The notes under the pieces: model-generated
What the model saw: only the letters and a program-made list of their open reading frames with translations
What the model was told of the DNA's origin: nothing
The model's database searches: none
In this document: positions 9,226 through 22,000 of the stretch, piece by piece
Numbering within the stretch: position 1 is the stretch's first letter
Layout of the letters: each line of letters starts with the position of its first letter
Origin: Cryptomeria japonica
Lineage: Eukaryota > Streptophyta > Pinopsida > Cupressales > Cupressaceae
Direction: 5' to 3'
DNA: 64,000 bases
Assembly (NCBI RefSeq): GCF_030272615.1
Contig: NC_081415.1
Span: 602,661,644-602,725,643, forward strand
Made by a program: the position numbers and the translations under genes

Positions 9226-12200
9226 TTACAAAAAAAAGAAAATATCTGCAAAAATTATTTTTAGGGACAATAGGTGATCATCCCAAACCTTCTTCAAACT
9301 CTCCAAAATATTAATCAGACCATTGAAAAGATAGGCGTGCATCTTTTCTCCTCTATGATCTGTTAGAACATTGTTATTAAGAGAATTCATTGTACCTTTC
9401 TTACCATTGATCAATGTATCTAGGTGAAGAGTGTTAAGGCTTCTTCTTCTCCCACTCTGCCCAAAATTCTATCATTTTCCTGATTTAAGCTCTTTTTCTT
9501 ATCAAGTATACTCATAACTTGAGCTTCAAAATTACTAGTAGGGACCGATTGAGGTGTATGGGATTGAGATATGCTAGCAAACTGCCCTTCACACTCTTTA
9601 ATTTTCTTGTCAATGTCAATAGTAAACTTAGGCAAAATTAGACATGACTTATATATTTGACTACCTTCAATTAATGCATCTTGTATGTTCTTCGTAGTAG
9701 TTATCAAACTGATCCTATCTCCTTCAATCATCTTCAAAATTGTCCTCAATCTCATAGCATTAAACTGATTCAAAAATTTAGCATCGGTCACTCTATCCAA
9801 AGACACAAAATGATAGTCTACTGCATTGAGCATTTTCTAATCTTACCAGAGAGAGTATCACTTAAATCATGCTTAAAGGATGGAAAAATTTTCTCCAATA
9901 CATTTGTAGCCAAAGTTATCAACTCTTTGTCTTTAGTGTGGTACTTGAGTAAATCCTCACTTTCTTTATCTTGAGCAAGAGTTGCTAGCTTTAGTGCTTA
10001 GATGGGTGATAGTGAACTCAGATCTATTGGTTCTTGAGTGAAATCATGTGAGTCAGTGACAATTTGTTTTACCTTGTCTGCCACAATATCTCTTGCCACT
10101 GTCACAAGAACCTGTTCACTTTTCTTTTCTTCCTTCTCCTTCTCTGCCACTTTTGTATCTGCATCTTCCTCTGCAACTTCTTCCTTTTCATCATCTACTC
10201 CATTACCATCTCTAATCTGCTCATTTTCCTTTTCTGAATCATCTTCTATCACCGGAAGATTTTGGTTAGCTTCATCAAAGATTCCAACATTCTGATCATC
10301 AACAACTACAGTTTGTTCATTTGTCTGCTATGTCAAAATGTCTTTCTCAGTTGGGTGATCTTTCTACACATCAAGAACTGTTGTATGCATTTCTAGAATG
10401 GAGGTATCTTCATGTGATTGCTCTTCTGGTTGGGTGTCATCTTGCATCGAATCGACCTAGTATTGGTTCTCCTTTAAAATTTTCTTCAGAATAGCCTTTG
10501 TTTCCTTCAAAAAAATTTCCACACATTATTCTATTGACCTTGTACTTGCTTCTGAAACTACTCTTGGCAATAGTAAATAGTTTGGGTATTTCACTTCTTG
10601 ATATTACTGAACACAAGTTAACAAAAACATATTATTTTAACCTTTCATCCTCAAGAATAGCTTTATGTCTTCTTGCATTCAAAATATCATATAGGCCCTT
10701 GGGTATCAAAGATGATTACTCTCTCAATTATTTTCTATATATATTCACATATTCTACTAACTTGCCTCTTCTAATACCCTTTTTTCATTTTCATTGCAAT
10801 TATCATACCATTCTAAAACATGCTTTAAGTTTCCTTCCTTAATAATTGAAACAACTATTTTCTTGAATGGAAGAAAATTTTTGTATTTCTCTCCAAGCTT
10901 ATCGGATTTCAGAGCTTCATCAAGTTAATATTTTGGCTTCTTTCTTGACCTTGCTTTATTGGATGGTTTAGTTTCAGTTCTTGGTTTCTTGCTCAGTCGG
11001 GCCTCACTGGATTAAGACATCTTCACTACCCTAGCATAGGTAGTTGTCTTCTTCAATTCTCTTAGTACTTTATCAGACTCTGTCTCTTCCTCTCCAGTGA
11101 CTGCTACATATTCCCTTTGTGGATTTCCTTTCTTTTTCTTCTCAACTCCATTGGTTGACTTAGCTTGTGGCTTGGGTGGAGGGACAAGCTTTTGAGCACT
11201 AGAGGTAGGTGTTGACTTGGTTTGCCTTGGCTTGGTTTTCTTTGGAGGAGTGGAGACCATTTTTGTGTTTGGTTTTAGTATGTCCTCTTCTAGAATATTT
11301 TTCTCTCTAGCCCTTCGAACAACCTCCTTTGTTATAATCATTTTCTCTACAAGCTCTTCTACTTCTTTTCTGACCTTCCTCTTTCCTTCGAGCTCAATGA
11401 ATTTCTTACGCAGGTCTAGATTTTTCTCCTTGTAAGTGCCAAACCTTTCTTCATTCTCATCAACTAGTTTTCTCAAAAGGTGTTTAGCATATCTATTAGG
11501 AGTTTTTCCATCCACTTCATTCCCCATGGGCATGATCCATATGATTCTTACTTCTACTACCTCCATAAGGCATTGGTCTTTATCTATCATGAAACAAATA
11601 GTATCATCATATTTTTCAACAATTTCTTTATGAGTCCTCTCTCTACTCTAAATCATACCTTGGAATGATTTGAAATAGCCCCAAAGAGTAGCACTCTAAG
11701 CTTGAACATCTCCCAACCCCTACAAACCTTCTTTGATTTGAACTGCCACTGGTTTGTCATATGCCCACTATACCTTTCCTACTCCAAGGATCTCATTCAT
11801 AAAGTAAAATGCAAAATAGACAATCCTAAAAACAAACTTGAAAACATGTTTCTTATCTTGTTTAATATTCTTTAGGTGTCTCATAAGCTCACTGATAAGT
11901 ACTGCACACAAGTCATACAATTTGTTCTCGTTGAGTATCTGATAGGCCGCATATATTGTGGTACTAAATATTGAATATTGTCTTATATATTTATACACCT
12001 TATACCTTGTCACCATTGATGAAAATCCCACATCATATTCAACTATATCACTAATTGTCATCGACCGATTGTCATGATGGGATCCTCTTACCTCTGTCAT
12101 AGTGGTATTCTTTACATTCCTTAGACCAGTGATCTCACAGGTTGCTTTTAAATAGCTTACCATTTGAATGGATTGCTTTGTGATCTTATGTGGTCTATCT

Positions 12201-12571
12201 AGCAATATAAACTCATCATGAATTTGGATCAAGACATACTTGACCCATTTGGGTTCATCAAAAACTGGAAAGTGGACAAACTAATTAGAACCCTTATCTT
12301 TTAGTGATTTGAAATTAGGCTTCAGGTTCCCCATCTCATCCATGATATGCCTAGTGTATAATGATAATATATCTGAATTGCCAAGCTCTTCGATATTGTA
12401 GTGAATGCATGCCCTAATGTCATTGTTATGCAACACTCCATATGACATAGAAGAAAATTCTCCATTCGAATCATCTTCTACCGATTTGAATGGGCGTTTC
12501 TTGAATACTCACCTTTCCCTATCAGTAATCTCTACTACCAATGGAGTTGCTACACCAGATGATGATACTAT
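9226..12571 (-). pseudogene. Second ORF of element G (unclassified, about 1100 codons, homologous to C ORF2)
   Basis: Read on the minus strand with several stops and frameshifts. Landmarks shared with C ORF2 in order: YDLCAVLISELMRHLKNI (C: FDLCTGMQRKLLLNLKAI), VFKFVFRIVYFAFYF (C: RFKFGQLLVGLFSYF), KEIVEKYDDTICFMI then CLMEVVE (C: VKKYEDDLYFTI, CLMEAVE), a basic Lys/Pro-rich segment around 11200, a Lys/Glu-rich segment (10250-10100), EPIDLSSLSPI (C: SSPIDLQSAS), and a coiled C-terminus with NIQDALIEGSQIYKSC (C: DIRSALDEGNLLLSKIC). The expected start codon aligned to C is ATA at 12569-12571. I recognise no catalytic domain; function unknown. The protein was probably hydrophilic, with a helical C-terminus. 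Confidence 0.72.
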
Positions 12572-12794
12572 TTTGAAATAGGGTTATAAATAGAAAGCTC
12601 GAACACAAATAAATACCTTTTTAACTTCAATCGGATTCTAGGAATCTCTGTCGAATCACTTTAAGCTTTTTTTATGCCACTCGATCTCTTTCACCTCACT
12701 CCTCTGCTCTTTTGCTTTGTTTGCATGTGAAGAATGACTGATATAATGTCTTTTTAGTCACCAAAAACCTAATTTTAAGTTGTAATAAATCCAG
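12572..12794 (-). other. Leader between gag and second ORF of element G (part)
   Basis: Non-coding. On the minus strand it contains a GTATTT-TTGTGTTC-like stretch also found just before the ORF2 start in element C (38560-38590). It ends at the left LTR of copia A. Confidence 0.55.
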
Positions 12795-13970
12795 TATGGG
12801 CAATTTTGAAGAATTGATATTGTGTTGCATTGATGTTTGTCATTGATGTCAATACTAGCTATTTTGTTGTCTACTGGCTTCCAGTAGAGTGGTTGGTCTT
12901 TAATGTTGATCTGGAGATTTTTCTTTGTTTTAGTACAACTATTGGCATTGGTTTAGATTGTTTATTCATGTGTTCTTGATGTGTATCACATTCACTTGGT
13001 TTGGGATTTTATGATCTAGATGCTATCATTTCTTCTAGTAAGCCTTTTGGTTACCGATAGAGCTTTATTGAAGATCTTTTGATGAATCTGACAAGTAGTG
13101 TTGGCACAACTTCTAGAAGGTTATCAGAATGTTGATGGTTATCATGTTCATGTTCCAGTTGTTCATTGTGTTTCATTTGGCTTACGGCGACCTATTTTGA
13201 GTCCAGTGTTATTCTATTAGGTTATGGATCGATTTATGTAATGTGTTGGTTGATCCTCCTGATGCATCACCGGTTCGATATATTATTTGGTTTATGTTGT
13301 TTCGGTCTTAGGCCGACTTGGTTTATCATTGGTTTGCAAGATTATGTAACATATTTATTGTATTTTTTTTAGGTGGCCAACCTAATTGTTTAGGTCTCGA
13401 GTTGGTATAAATATGATTAAGATCTCTTTGTAGATCATGGATATGGGTTATTGGATTATCTATGTACGAATAATATTGTAATCATATGCATAGATTTTGG
13501 TCAATCATAGGTGATTGAATTGGGTTTGTGGAAGAGGTTTAAGACCTCTGATATTGAGCTTAACTCGAAGTATACTCAAGAATAGGAGATGCTATTCTTG
13601 TAGATCAATCTTCATTCTAGATTGTAGTCCAACGTTTTCTATAGTGAGTGAGGCTCCTTTTGTGATGACCGGTGTGCTCTAGGATGTTGGCCTTCTTGCA
13701 TGTGCATGCCCCTTATTATAATATTTATTGATCTGAGTAGTGGATAGAAATTGTGGGTCTCCAATACCACTGTGGTTTTTCCTCTCTAAGGTTTTCCATG
13801 TATAAATCTGTGGTGTTATGGTGTTCATCTTTGTGGTTGCATTGTTGCTTATTGTTATATTCTTTTGTGTTTATTGATCGTTGAGTTGTTGTGTTAATAA
13901 GGTTAAATTTATCTATTTTGGCAGAACATTGATTCACCCCCCTGCCTCTTAGTGTTCTTGGATCCCAACA
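12795..13970 (+). repeat. 5' LTR of copia A
   Basis: Aligns along its length with 46480-47654. Starts TATGGGCAATTTTGAAG (right copy TGTTGGCAATTTGGAGG; first dinucleotide mutated) and ends GGATCCCAACA. The U5 end has the GATTCACCCCCC motif at 13931. Confidence 0.88.
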
Positions 13971-13972
13971 AT

Positions 13973-13985
13973 TGGTATAAGAGCC
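13973..13985 (+). promoter_or_regulatory. tRNA-Met primer-binding site of copia A
   Basis: TGGTATAAGAGCC two bases after the LTR; one change from the canonical TGGTATCAGAGCC complementary to initiator tRNA-Met. Confidence 0.85.
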
Positions 13986-14038
13986 TAGTGCCTTAGAGTA
14001 AGTCTAATAGCTTGAGGAAGATCTTGTATCTGGAATCC

Positions 14039-14806
14039 ATGGAGATAAGTTTGAGGAAGGAACTTTGAGCTGAACTTGAGAACTATGATGCTGAAAGGTT
14101 GAAGAACATGAAGCTACAATATGAGTTGAGATTTGTGAAGGAATTCATTTTTACTCTGCAAGATAGGTTGTCATCTGCTCAAGCTAAAAGGAAAAAATTT
14201 TGTGATTTATTGCAAAATTAGGATGACACATCTGATCAGAAGGTCAACCAGAATCAGAAATCACCAGCAAGACAACCCAGTGAGCATAAATTTCATGGTA
14301 GATGCTTTGTTTGCAATAATTTTAGTCATAGAGCAAGTCAATGGAGGAATATAGCAAATCAAAATAATAATATAGTTCTCGGTTAGTGTTCAAATTGTAA
14401 AAAGAATGTTCATAGGATAGAAGATTGTAGAATGAATTTGAGATGTCATGCATGTGGAAAGTGTGGACATATGCCTAATCAATGTTGGTCAAGAAATGAT
14501 CAAGGACTCAACAAGGAAATTCAAAAGAACAATGTTACTTGCTATGCATGTAACAAAGTAGGACATATTGCTAAATTTTACAGAAGCAAGAACCTACTGG
14601 CAGCAAGTGATAAATATAGCGAGAAGGGAAAGTAGAAGATTGATGATATTTGGAAGGAGCATGAGAAGAAGTGGGCTATGAAGTCTAAGGATCAACTGAT
14701 AGAATCAAATGCCCCATATATTCATTCAGCTGAAGCATATAGTCTAGTTACTCAATTGGCAAAATAGAATGTTCCTGCACCAGCAGGAAACTCATCTGGT
14801 AACTAA
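14039..14806 (+). pseudogene. gag-like coiled-coil and zinc-knuckle protein of copia A
   Basis: From an ATG 54 bases past the primer site the frame gives a charged helical N-terminus (LENYDAERLKNMKLQYELRF), then four CCHC-type knuckles: CFVCNNFSHRASQW (last Cys lost), CSNCKKNVHRIEDC, CHACGKCGHMPNQC and CYACNKVGHIAKFY (last Cys lost), then a basic tail ending in NSSGN. Several stops (for example early TGA and TAG) interrupt it. Such knuckles bind element RNA. No UBN2-type capsid domain, as seen in copia B, is present between primer site and knuckles. The same plan occurs in elements C and G. Confidence 0.82.
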
Positions 14807-14959
14807 GGCATTTTCCTTAGGGGGAGGCAAATTGATGACAAATCTTGCATTGCCCTTAGTATTTGTTTGAAAGCCTATTTCAGATCTTTGGAAAATTTAG
14901 TTTGAAGGTTAACCAAGGAATATTTGTTGGATCTTGGATTTGGTTTGGTTTATAAGTAA

Positions 14960-15500
14960 GTCACTTTATGAGTTATCATTTGGTCATATATATTAAAAAT
15001 ATTTGGTAGTAAATTAGAAAGTTTGATCCTAGATGTGATAAAAGGGATATATATTGGTTATTAAAATGAAAGAAAAACATATGGATGTTATAACAAAAGA
15101 TTGCAGAGAATTGTGGAGAGTGCTAATGTCAAAGTGGATGAGCAGAACAAAGGTCAAATAACAACTTATGAGAGAGAAATTGAAGTGGAAATGGTTATAA
15201 ATAAACCAGTAGCTCCTATACTAGAACAAAATGTTGAACCAATTACCCTAACAATATCAGAGAATTCAATAGTAACTGAAGATCAGGGCAGAGAAATAGA
15301 AAGTCAGAAGACTCCTAGGTATGTAAGGTTGAATCATTCAAAAGATCAGATAATTGGACAAGAAGAAGGTTGACAACTAATGAGGTATGCTTAATTTCTT
15401 TAATTGTACCGGCATCAGTAGATGAAGCTTGTAAGGATGAATATTGGTTGTAAGCTATGGGAGAGGAATTTGATCAGTTAGAAAAGAACAACACATGGAC
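14960..15500 (+). pseudogene. Copia A integrase C-terminus to RT start
   Basis: The first part (about 14975-15115) reads SYILKIFGSKLES, GIYIGY, then NKRLQRIVESANVKVDEQNK, matching the integrase end of copia D (FKVFGSRC, GTFLGYS, NKRIDKIVESANVRVDE). A 90-codon stretch from 15101 ends with TPRYVRLNHSKDQIIG, the usual linker before copia RT. RT itself starts with SVDEACKDEYWLQAMGEEFD and LEKNNTW and stops at 15500 where copia B is inserted. Between gag (14806) and this point only about 150 bases remain, so protease and most of integrase were deleted. Confidence 0.8.
15496..15500. repeat. Target-site duplication of copia B, left copy
   Basis: TGGAC, repeated exactly at 24771-24775. Removing B rejoins the copia A RT frame at Asn-Asn-Thr-Trp-Thr. 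Confidence 0.9.
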
Positions 15501-16280
15501 TGTTAGCTCCCAGAGACAACTGAGAGAGGGGGGTGAATCAATTGTCTAATAAATTCAACCAAAATTAACTTAACCAAAACTTAATGCTTAATACCGGTTA
15601 ACGAAACTTTATGCCGGTAGACAGTCTTAAAAGTTAATTGTAGTACCGGTAAAGATTAATGCATGAAACAGAAAGACAATAATATCCACAACACATAACA
15701 CCAATATTTGTACGTGGTAACCCTGTAAGGAGAAAAACCATGATGGGAAACCTTACCCACAATCAGATGATACTACTATAGATATCATGTGTCTACAATA
15801 GGGGGTCTACACATGCAGAAAGGCCAAGCACCTAGAGCTCACTGCTCAATAAGAAAATGAGGGTCACACTGACTACAATTGGATGATTAAATCCAATGAT
15901 AATGTACTGCTCAAAATAGCATCTCCATATGTTGGATTCAGTACTGGTTTAGCTCTGATTGCCTTTACAAAATCCTTCCTTCAACCCTCAAATGATGTCT
16001 GCGTGTATAACTCTACTTCTTTTCGCATATACCAAATTATAATCTCTTTTCTTGCATATCTTAATCTCACAAATGAGATCTTACATTTATACCATAACCT
16101 AAGACCAATTGAGTAGGTCAGCTCACTAAAAGATATTACAATAAAATCAATTACAAATAGATCAATATCTGATGTATGATATTGGCTCAATGCATTTACA
16201 ATAATAATAAATCATCTCCATAACATGTCGTGCTAATCTGGAATAGGTATACCTACCGGTGCATATCCTGGACCTATTTG
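15501..16280 (-). repeat. 3' LTR of copia B (truncated)
   Basis: Aligns with 23695-24492 of the other LTR. On the plus strand it starts TGTTAGCTCCCAGAG. Identity ends after GACCTATTTG at 16280, where gag sequence is fused; about 280 bp of the LTR are missing. Confidence 0.88.
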
Positions 16281-17172
16281 CCTTAAATCTATATCTCTAA
16301 TATTCAAGGTTTGGTTTGTATGTTCTTTTAGCTTCTTCTTTTCATCTTGCATGTCTATCAAGACATATAGATGCCATATGACCAATCTTATTGCAGTTAA
16401 AACATTTAAATGGTGCTTTACCTTCATACTTACTTCCAAGAGGACCTTTAGGCATTTTCCTTGCAAAAAGTGCTTCAAGTTCTTCATTTTCTTTCCTGAT
16501 TTCTTCAAGTTCTCTTACATCAAAGGCTTTCCAATCAGATTTTTCAAATGATGATGATGCAGGTGATGTTGATGCCTTGAATGCTAAATCTGTCTTTAGA
16601 GTAGTAACAGGACCAAATTCTTAAATTTCAAAAGGTGAAAGTTTTCCAATCAAAGTATCTCTAGTTACTGATGTATTAGGCATTGTTCTAAATTCATTTA
16701 TAATAGTTACTTTCATTTTATATGCCATTGGAAATGCTCTTAAAACTTTAGAAACAATTTCATCTTCACTTAAGGTTCCTCCACAAAATTGTATACCCAA
16801 GACAATTTCATTTACCCTTTCCAAAAAGGCAGAAATTCTTTCATCCTCTTCCAATTTCAGATTTTCATACTTGACTCAGAAGGATTCAATTTTTGCAATT
16901 TTGATTGTGGTATTACCTTCATTCAATATTTCCAATCTATCCCAAATATCTTTAGCAATAGACCTATTTGATAATCCCATGATTTGTTGATCTGATAATG
17001 AACTCAAAAGTGCTTCTCTTGCTTTGCAATCATTTTCTTCATCTTTAGTCAAATTTGGTGGATTAGGCTGACCTTGAGTAGGAGTAGTATACATATTCTT
17101 TGTAACATCCCATATGTCTTTTCCAATGCAATTCTGATGTGTCTCCATCCTAATCTTTCATATGCCATAGTT
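16281..17172 (-). pseudogene. Copia B gag (UBN2-type) remnant
   Basis: Main part of a copia capsid protein: KIRMETHQNCIGKDIWDVTK, EALLSSLSDQQIMGLSN, AKDIWDRLEILNEG, then ERISAFLERVNEIVLGI, LSEDEIVSKVLRAFPMAYKM and LIGKLSPFEI, a linker, and a zinc knuckle CFNCNKIGHMASIC. The first codons of the same gene lie at 23637-23595 (MSSNYFMKDSPKLDG) beyond insert F; the junction restores ...LDG-NYGI.K.... Frameshifts and stops are present near 16860 and 16500. It would form the particle that packages element RNA. The C-terminal end is truncated where it is fused to the LTR. Confidence 0.85.
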
Positions 17173-17479
17173 AATTCTGTTATCACTGTTTTAATTTTTG
17201 GATATTTTTGTTCTTTGACTCTTTAAGGTGTGAAATGGTATGCTTAAACCCTTCATGTTGCCTCTGAGTTTTAGGTCTGAAGGTTTAAGAAGTTACCTTT
17301 TCCCTTTATCCCATTTTGAATTTCCCACATTCTATTTTCATATTACTTTTCCACTTAAGTGGAAGGGTCCGTCCATCATGAAGGTGTCCCCCCTTCAGGT
17401 TTTCCCTAGGTGGGTTTTAAATATATTTTAATTTTTATGCCTTTACCTATGTCTTGTTTTTAATATTTGTTGGGCTTCT

Positions 17480-18720
17480 TAACAATCATTCAATGCACAT
17501 TATTTCGCTGGGAGAAGATGCTTGTGGTTTACCTTCTGCAAAGTAGCGAAAAGGTAAATGGGTCCGGTAGAAGGATGGTTTGTAAGGTAAAGAAAATGCA
17601 TCTCATATTATATCCAACGGCCCACATTGATTCACTTGCCTAAGATGCATCTGTTTTAAAGTCTACAAAATAGCGAAACAATGGGTGGGTCCCAAAGGTA
17701 AGCGGTTCTTTGGTTAATGGTCGATCAACTTGGAGTTGATCCAACTGTGCACGTGGATTCGTAGCCAGAAATGGTCTAAGGTTTACCTTTCATGAAGTAC
17801 TGAAGGGAAGGTTGAGGGCCCGAGTAAGGTGATCATGAAGGGGTTAACGGATGATCATCTTAGACAAGAAACAATGGTTCACGTTAGTTCGCAAGGAAAA
17901 TTTGCTTGAGATTTAGAGTGCAAAATAGAAAAAGGTTGGTGGACCCAAAAGATAGGCAACTCATGATTTTAAAGACCAATCAACTTGTAGTTGATCAGAG
18001 GGCCCTTGTTGATTCACAACTTCAAATCAAATGAAGTTGACCGTTCATGAAGTAGCAAAATGACATGGCAATCACATGGTAGATGACACGACAAGATAGG
18101 TGGATCACTTCACTAAGGTAAAAGAGGGCTTGTCAAATACACGTGGCTCCAAAGGATTGTTGAGGGCCTACCTTGATTTAACCGACGATGGTGTTGAAAC
18201 CCATGGTGAAATAGAACACATGGCAGTCCTAAATTGGAGCCCGATGGAGTTCTTCGGTGAATAGCTGACTGACATATAAGATTCATTTATCGATGATAGA
18301 GAAAAGTAGGTAGTTTTCATGTCGAGGGCCCACTTTAAAGGTTTAAGTGCATTAAAGGTTGTACATCTCGAGATTGATCCAACGATGGGCACTTTTTCTT
18401 AGCCCAAAGATGCGTGGTAGTTAGCCTTCATGGAGCTACAAAAATCGCTAGTAGTGATGGTTGTGTGTGGTTAGTGAAGTAGACTGGCAGTCACCATAAG
18501 CAGTAAAGATCGAGTGGGTGGTAATTGATCAGACGGCCAGTGCTATTTCGCACAATCAAAGTACGCAAGATTTACCTTTCACGAAGTAGTGAAGAGAGGG
18601 TGGGACCCATTACTAATATAGAATGACCAGGGGAAGTAAAGGCAGTGGAAGTTTCCAAGATCCGACGAGCATCATTGCTTCGTGAAGGAAAGGTGCGAGG
18701 GTTTTAAGCTCAACGAAATG
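17480..18720 (+). repeat. Degenerate tandem array, period about 127 bp, about 10 units
   Basis: A core like CATGAAGTAGCGAAAAGG, usually followed by a (G)GGTGGGTCCCA-like block, recurs near 17541, 17671, 17797, 17925, 18051, about 18178 (poor), 18305, 18431, 18583 and 18713. A second shared block, CCAACGGCCCACGTTGATTC-like, recurs between the cores (for example 17618, 17740, 17875, 17998, 18535). Units are heavily diverged. Confidence 0.65.
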
Positions 18721-19059
18721 GCGAAACAACAAAACAACAAAATACTCAGAAACTCTTGTGATCTATTAGAGCCCATTTTTGAATTTGATTGCGAATTCAA
18801 TTCTGAGTTGATGGCCGAAGCATGTGGGTTAATGTTTCAATTCAATGCCAAGTTGTCATATTAAGGTCCACATCAAATTGAATATCAACACCATTTTGAT
18901 GAGTTTGTTGCAAAGGAGTGGGTCCAGAGTGATTTTCTTCAGGCGAGTAACACATTTTTGTGTCTTACTTGCTAGTTATAGTTTGAAAATCGGTATTACC
19001 ATGTGCTTGCCTCATTAGAGTATTTTTTGAGTCTTAATTGATATAATTGCATTACAGGG

Positions 19060-22000
19060 ATGGCACCAAGAAGGGATTTCATAGGGAAGGTAAATTATCA
19101 GGATAGAAACATATGTGATGATTTTCTGGAACAATTGACTATGTCCATGAATGTTGCAACCAAAATTAAAGAATTAGTACCTAAAGCCCCCTGTCTAAGA
19201 ATTGGAGATGGTTTGTATAACAAGGGCAACTGGTTAAGAGATCCATAGATAGGGATATCAGGTCTGGGTCTTTTCAAATTAGGATTCGATCAGAGACATT
19301 CCCTTGCCCCAATAAATAGTATATGGGAATTGGATGTAGGAAAGCTCATCGTCCCTAGGGTTTTCATGGATATTGATTTGTTAACCTAGATCGCACACAA
19401 TTATGACCCAGTTGCCAAATGTACAAGTAATGTGAAGGGAGGATCCCTGATTGAGATCAATGATGATGAGTTTAGAAAGGTGTTTAAGCTCAGTGAGGTG
19501 TCTAATTATCTAGAGCCCATAAATTTTGATACCCTAGCCCATGTTTACAATGTACAAAGGGATCACCTCAAGAGTGGACCTTTGAAAGAGTTTTTTGTTA
19601 AAATAGGAGGGTTAGCTATTGTAGGCCCTAGTACCATGGAGCCTTTCTCCCTGAATTTGTTCACTCTAAGAGCTAAAGGCATGTACTTGTCACTATGTCA
19701 AATCTTTGGGGAAGATGCTGAAACCACCATGCCAACTCATTATATGCTAATGATAGCACAGATTCTGAACCCCTCTCTAGCAGTAACATTTGACTGTGCA
19801 CCTTATCTCACAGATGCAATCCATGCAGGACTAATGGGGATAAAAAGTGGTGAGGTAGACAGACCATTTGGATGGTACTCTCTTCTCATACACATGTTTT
19901 TGTTCAAAGGTGTTGATTACTTTGCTAGTGAAATGGATTTAGTCAGGGAAAAGGATGGTGAAGAGATGCCTGTACAACTATGGAGCACTATTTTGTCCTG
20001 GGACAGAGAGGATGCCAACTATCTAAAATTTGACAGATTCTTTACATTGAACATTAGGATTATTTTATGTTCAAAGAACCCTAGGATACCCAAAGCTATT
20101 TTAGAATTCCTTAGGCCTAAGGAGTTTTTTGAAGGCATCAATATTGTGCACAACTGGGGTGACATATACTTGTACCCTATCTCTACAGTTTTTCAGAGTT
20201 TGTGGTTTAAGAGGCACTCCATATTTATTGCCCTATCATGTCCCATTGAAGATAGGAATTGCAGAGGTCCTAAGGCAAATTGGAGGTGTGCAAGAGGCAG
20301 AGCAAACAAATAGGGGAAAAGGGGCCATTTTCCCAACTGTTACCATGGCCCATCAATTTGTGATCACCAAGGGTGGTTGGAAGTACTTTGAAGATTTCTT
20401 TCAACCATATAGGTTGCCTATTGCAACAACAAGGTTTTCTAACCCTGAGTACTTTTTCAATGGCATGTTTAGGAGGAGAGCAGTGTGCAAAGTAGGCCAC
20501 ATCAATTTCATTTCCCTGAGGATCTAATTAGAAATGAGTTCAGTTTGGATGAGTAGGAATTGACAAAATAAAAGTGGTTAGCCTAAAAGAAGGGTCTAGA
20601 TTTCATTCATCAATTTGATAGCAGTTATGACCATCTATCTAGCTTTAATCCCTTTGAGGAAAAGATCAAATTCTTAATTCTTTATTTTGAAGATTTAATG
20701 CAAACTTTGAAGGAAAAGAGGGAAGCTATAATAAGAGAAAATCCTGACAAGGCCAAGTTAATTCTAGCTAAGCCTGCCTTTGCTAAGGCCATCCCTCTGG
20801 GCAATTATGTAATGCATAAGAAGTCCAAATATAGTGTGTTGATGCCAGTAACAGGTGAGCCCTCTACTTCAAGAGTGAAGAGAGTAATGGAAGATGTCAT
20901 TGACATCCAAGACTCCCCTAAAAGGCAAATAGTCGGGAAGGAAGTGCAAACAAGTGAGTCTCTATACTCTCCATCTCAATCCCCTATCCATATAGTAGAT
21001 GAACAGGCCGTAGCAGAATAATTATTGCAGTTAGGGGGTATTGGGAAGATTGCCTACACATATGAGGAAACACAAGAGGGGATGCATGAAGAGCCACCTA
21101 CTGCTGAAATGAACTTAACTGTTGATGAGTTCAAAGGTAAAGAGCTAGACTTTGCTATTAAGCAAGTCAGTGAGGAGTTCCTGGCTGATAGTAATTTTGT
21201 CGCAATAGGGGCCTTGATGCAATTTGTTTGGAAGCAAAATATAGATCAATTCAAGGCGAGGTGCGAAAAGAGGAAGACTGAGCAACCTCATAAAGATGCC
21301 ACTTCAGTAGAAGAGGAAGTGAAACAAGAAATGATGGAAAAATTTAAAGCCATCACTCCTGAAGAAGGAAGGGAAATGGTGTCAAGGGCTGGTGTTCTAC
21401 TCCTTCCTAAATGGGATATAGTAGATGCCTTGGTACTTGAAGCAGTCAGGAAAGAGACCAAGCCTATGGAGGGAAAGACATTCAACAAGGATAATGGTGC
21501 TTTAGTCATGTGGTCCTTGAAGAGGGATGGAAGTAGAAAGAGGAAAGATACCTTAGAATCCAATTTCCTAGGAGGTATGATAGTGAAGTGAGTTTAGGAT
21601 ACATGGGTTGTAGAAGCTGCCAACATAATTCTAGAAACTGCAAAATTTAGTGTAGCAGTGGCTGAGAAAGAAGCAAAGGAGAGAGCTAATCTCCAAGTGA
21701 AGATAGAAACAATTCTAAAGGCTTATAATGAAACCAAAAAGGAGGTAGCCAATAAGGATAGTATTATTGCTAGACTATAGAGTCAATTGGTAGGACAACA
21801 CCAAGGAGGTGAGTCCTCCACCCTGATGATTGCATCTTCTCTAGCAAGACCTCCACCTACTATTCCTAGCATAGAATTTCCCCCTTCTCCTATGCCTTCT
21901 AGTTTTCAACCAGGTGAGGCCATTCAACATGAGTTGGAGAAGTTAAAATAGGCTCAAGCCCTATTTGCAAATAAATATGAAGAGAAGGTAAAGGCCACGA

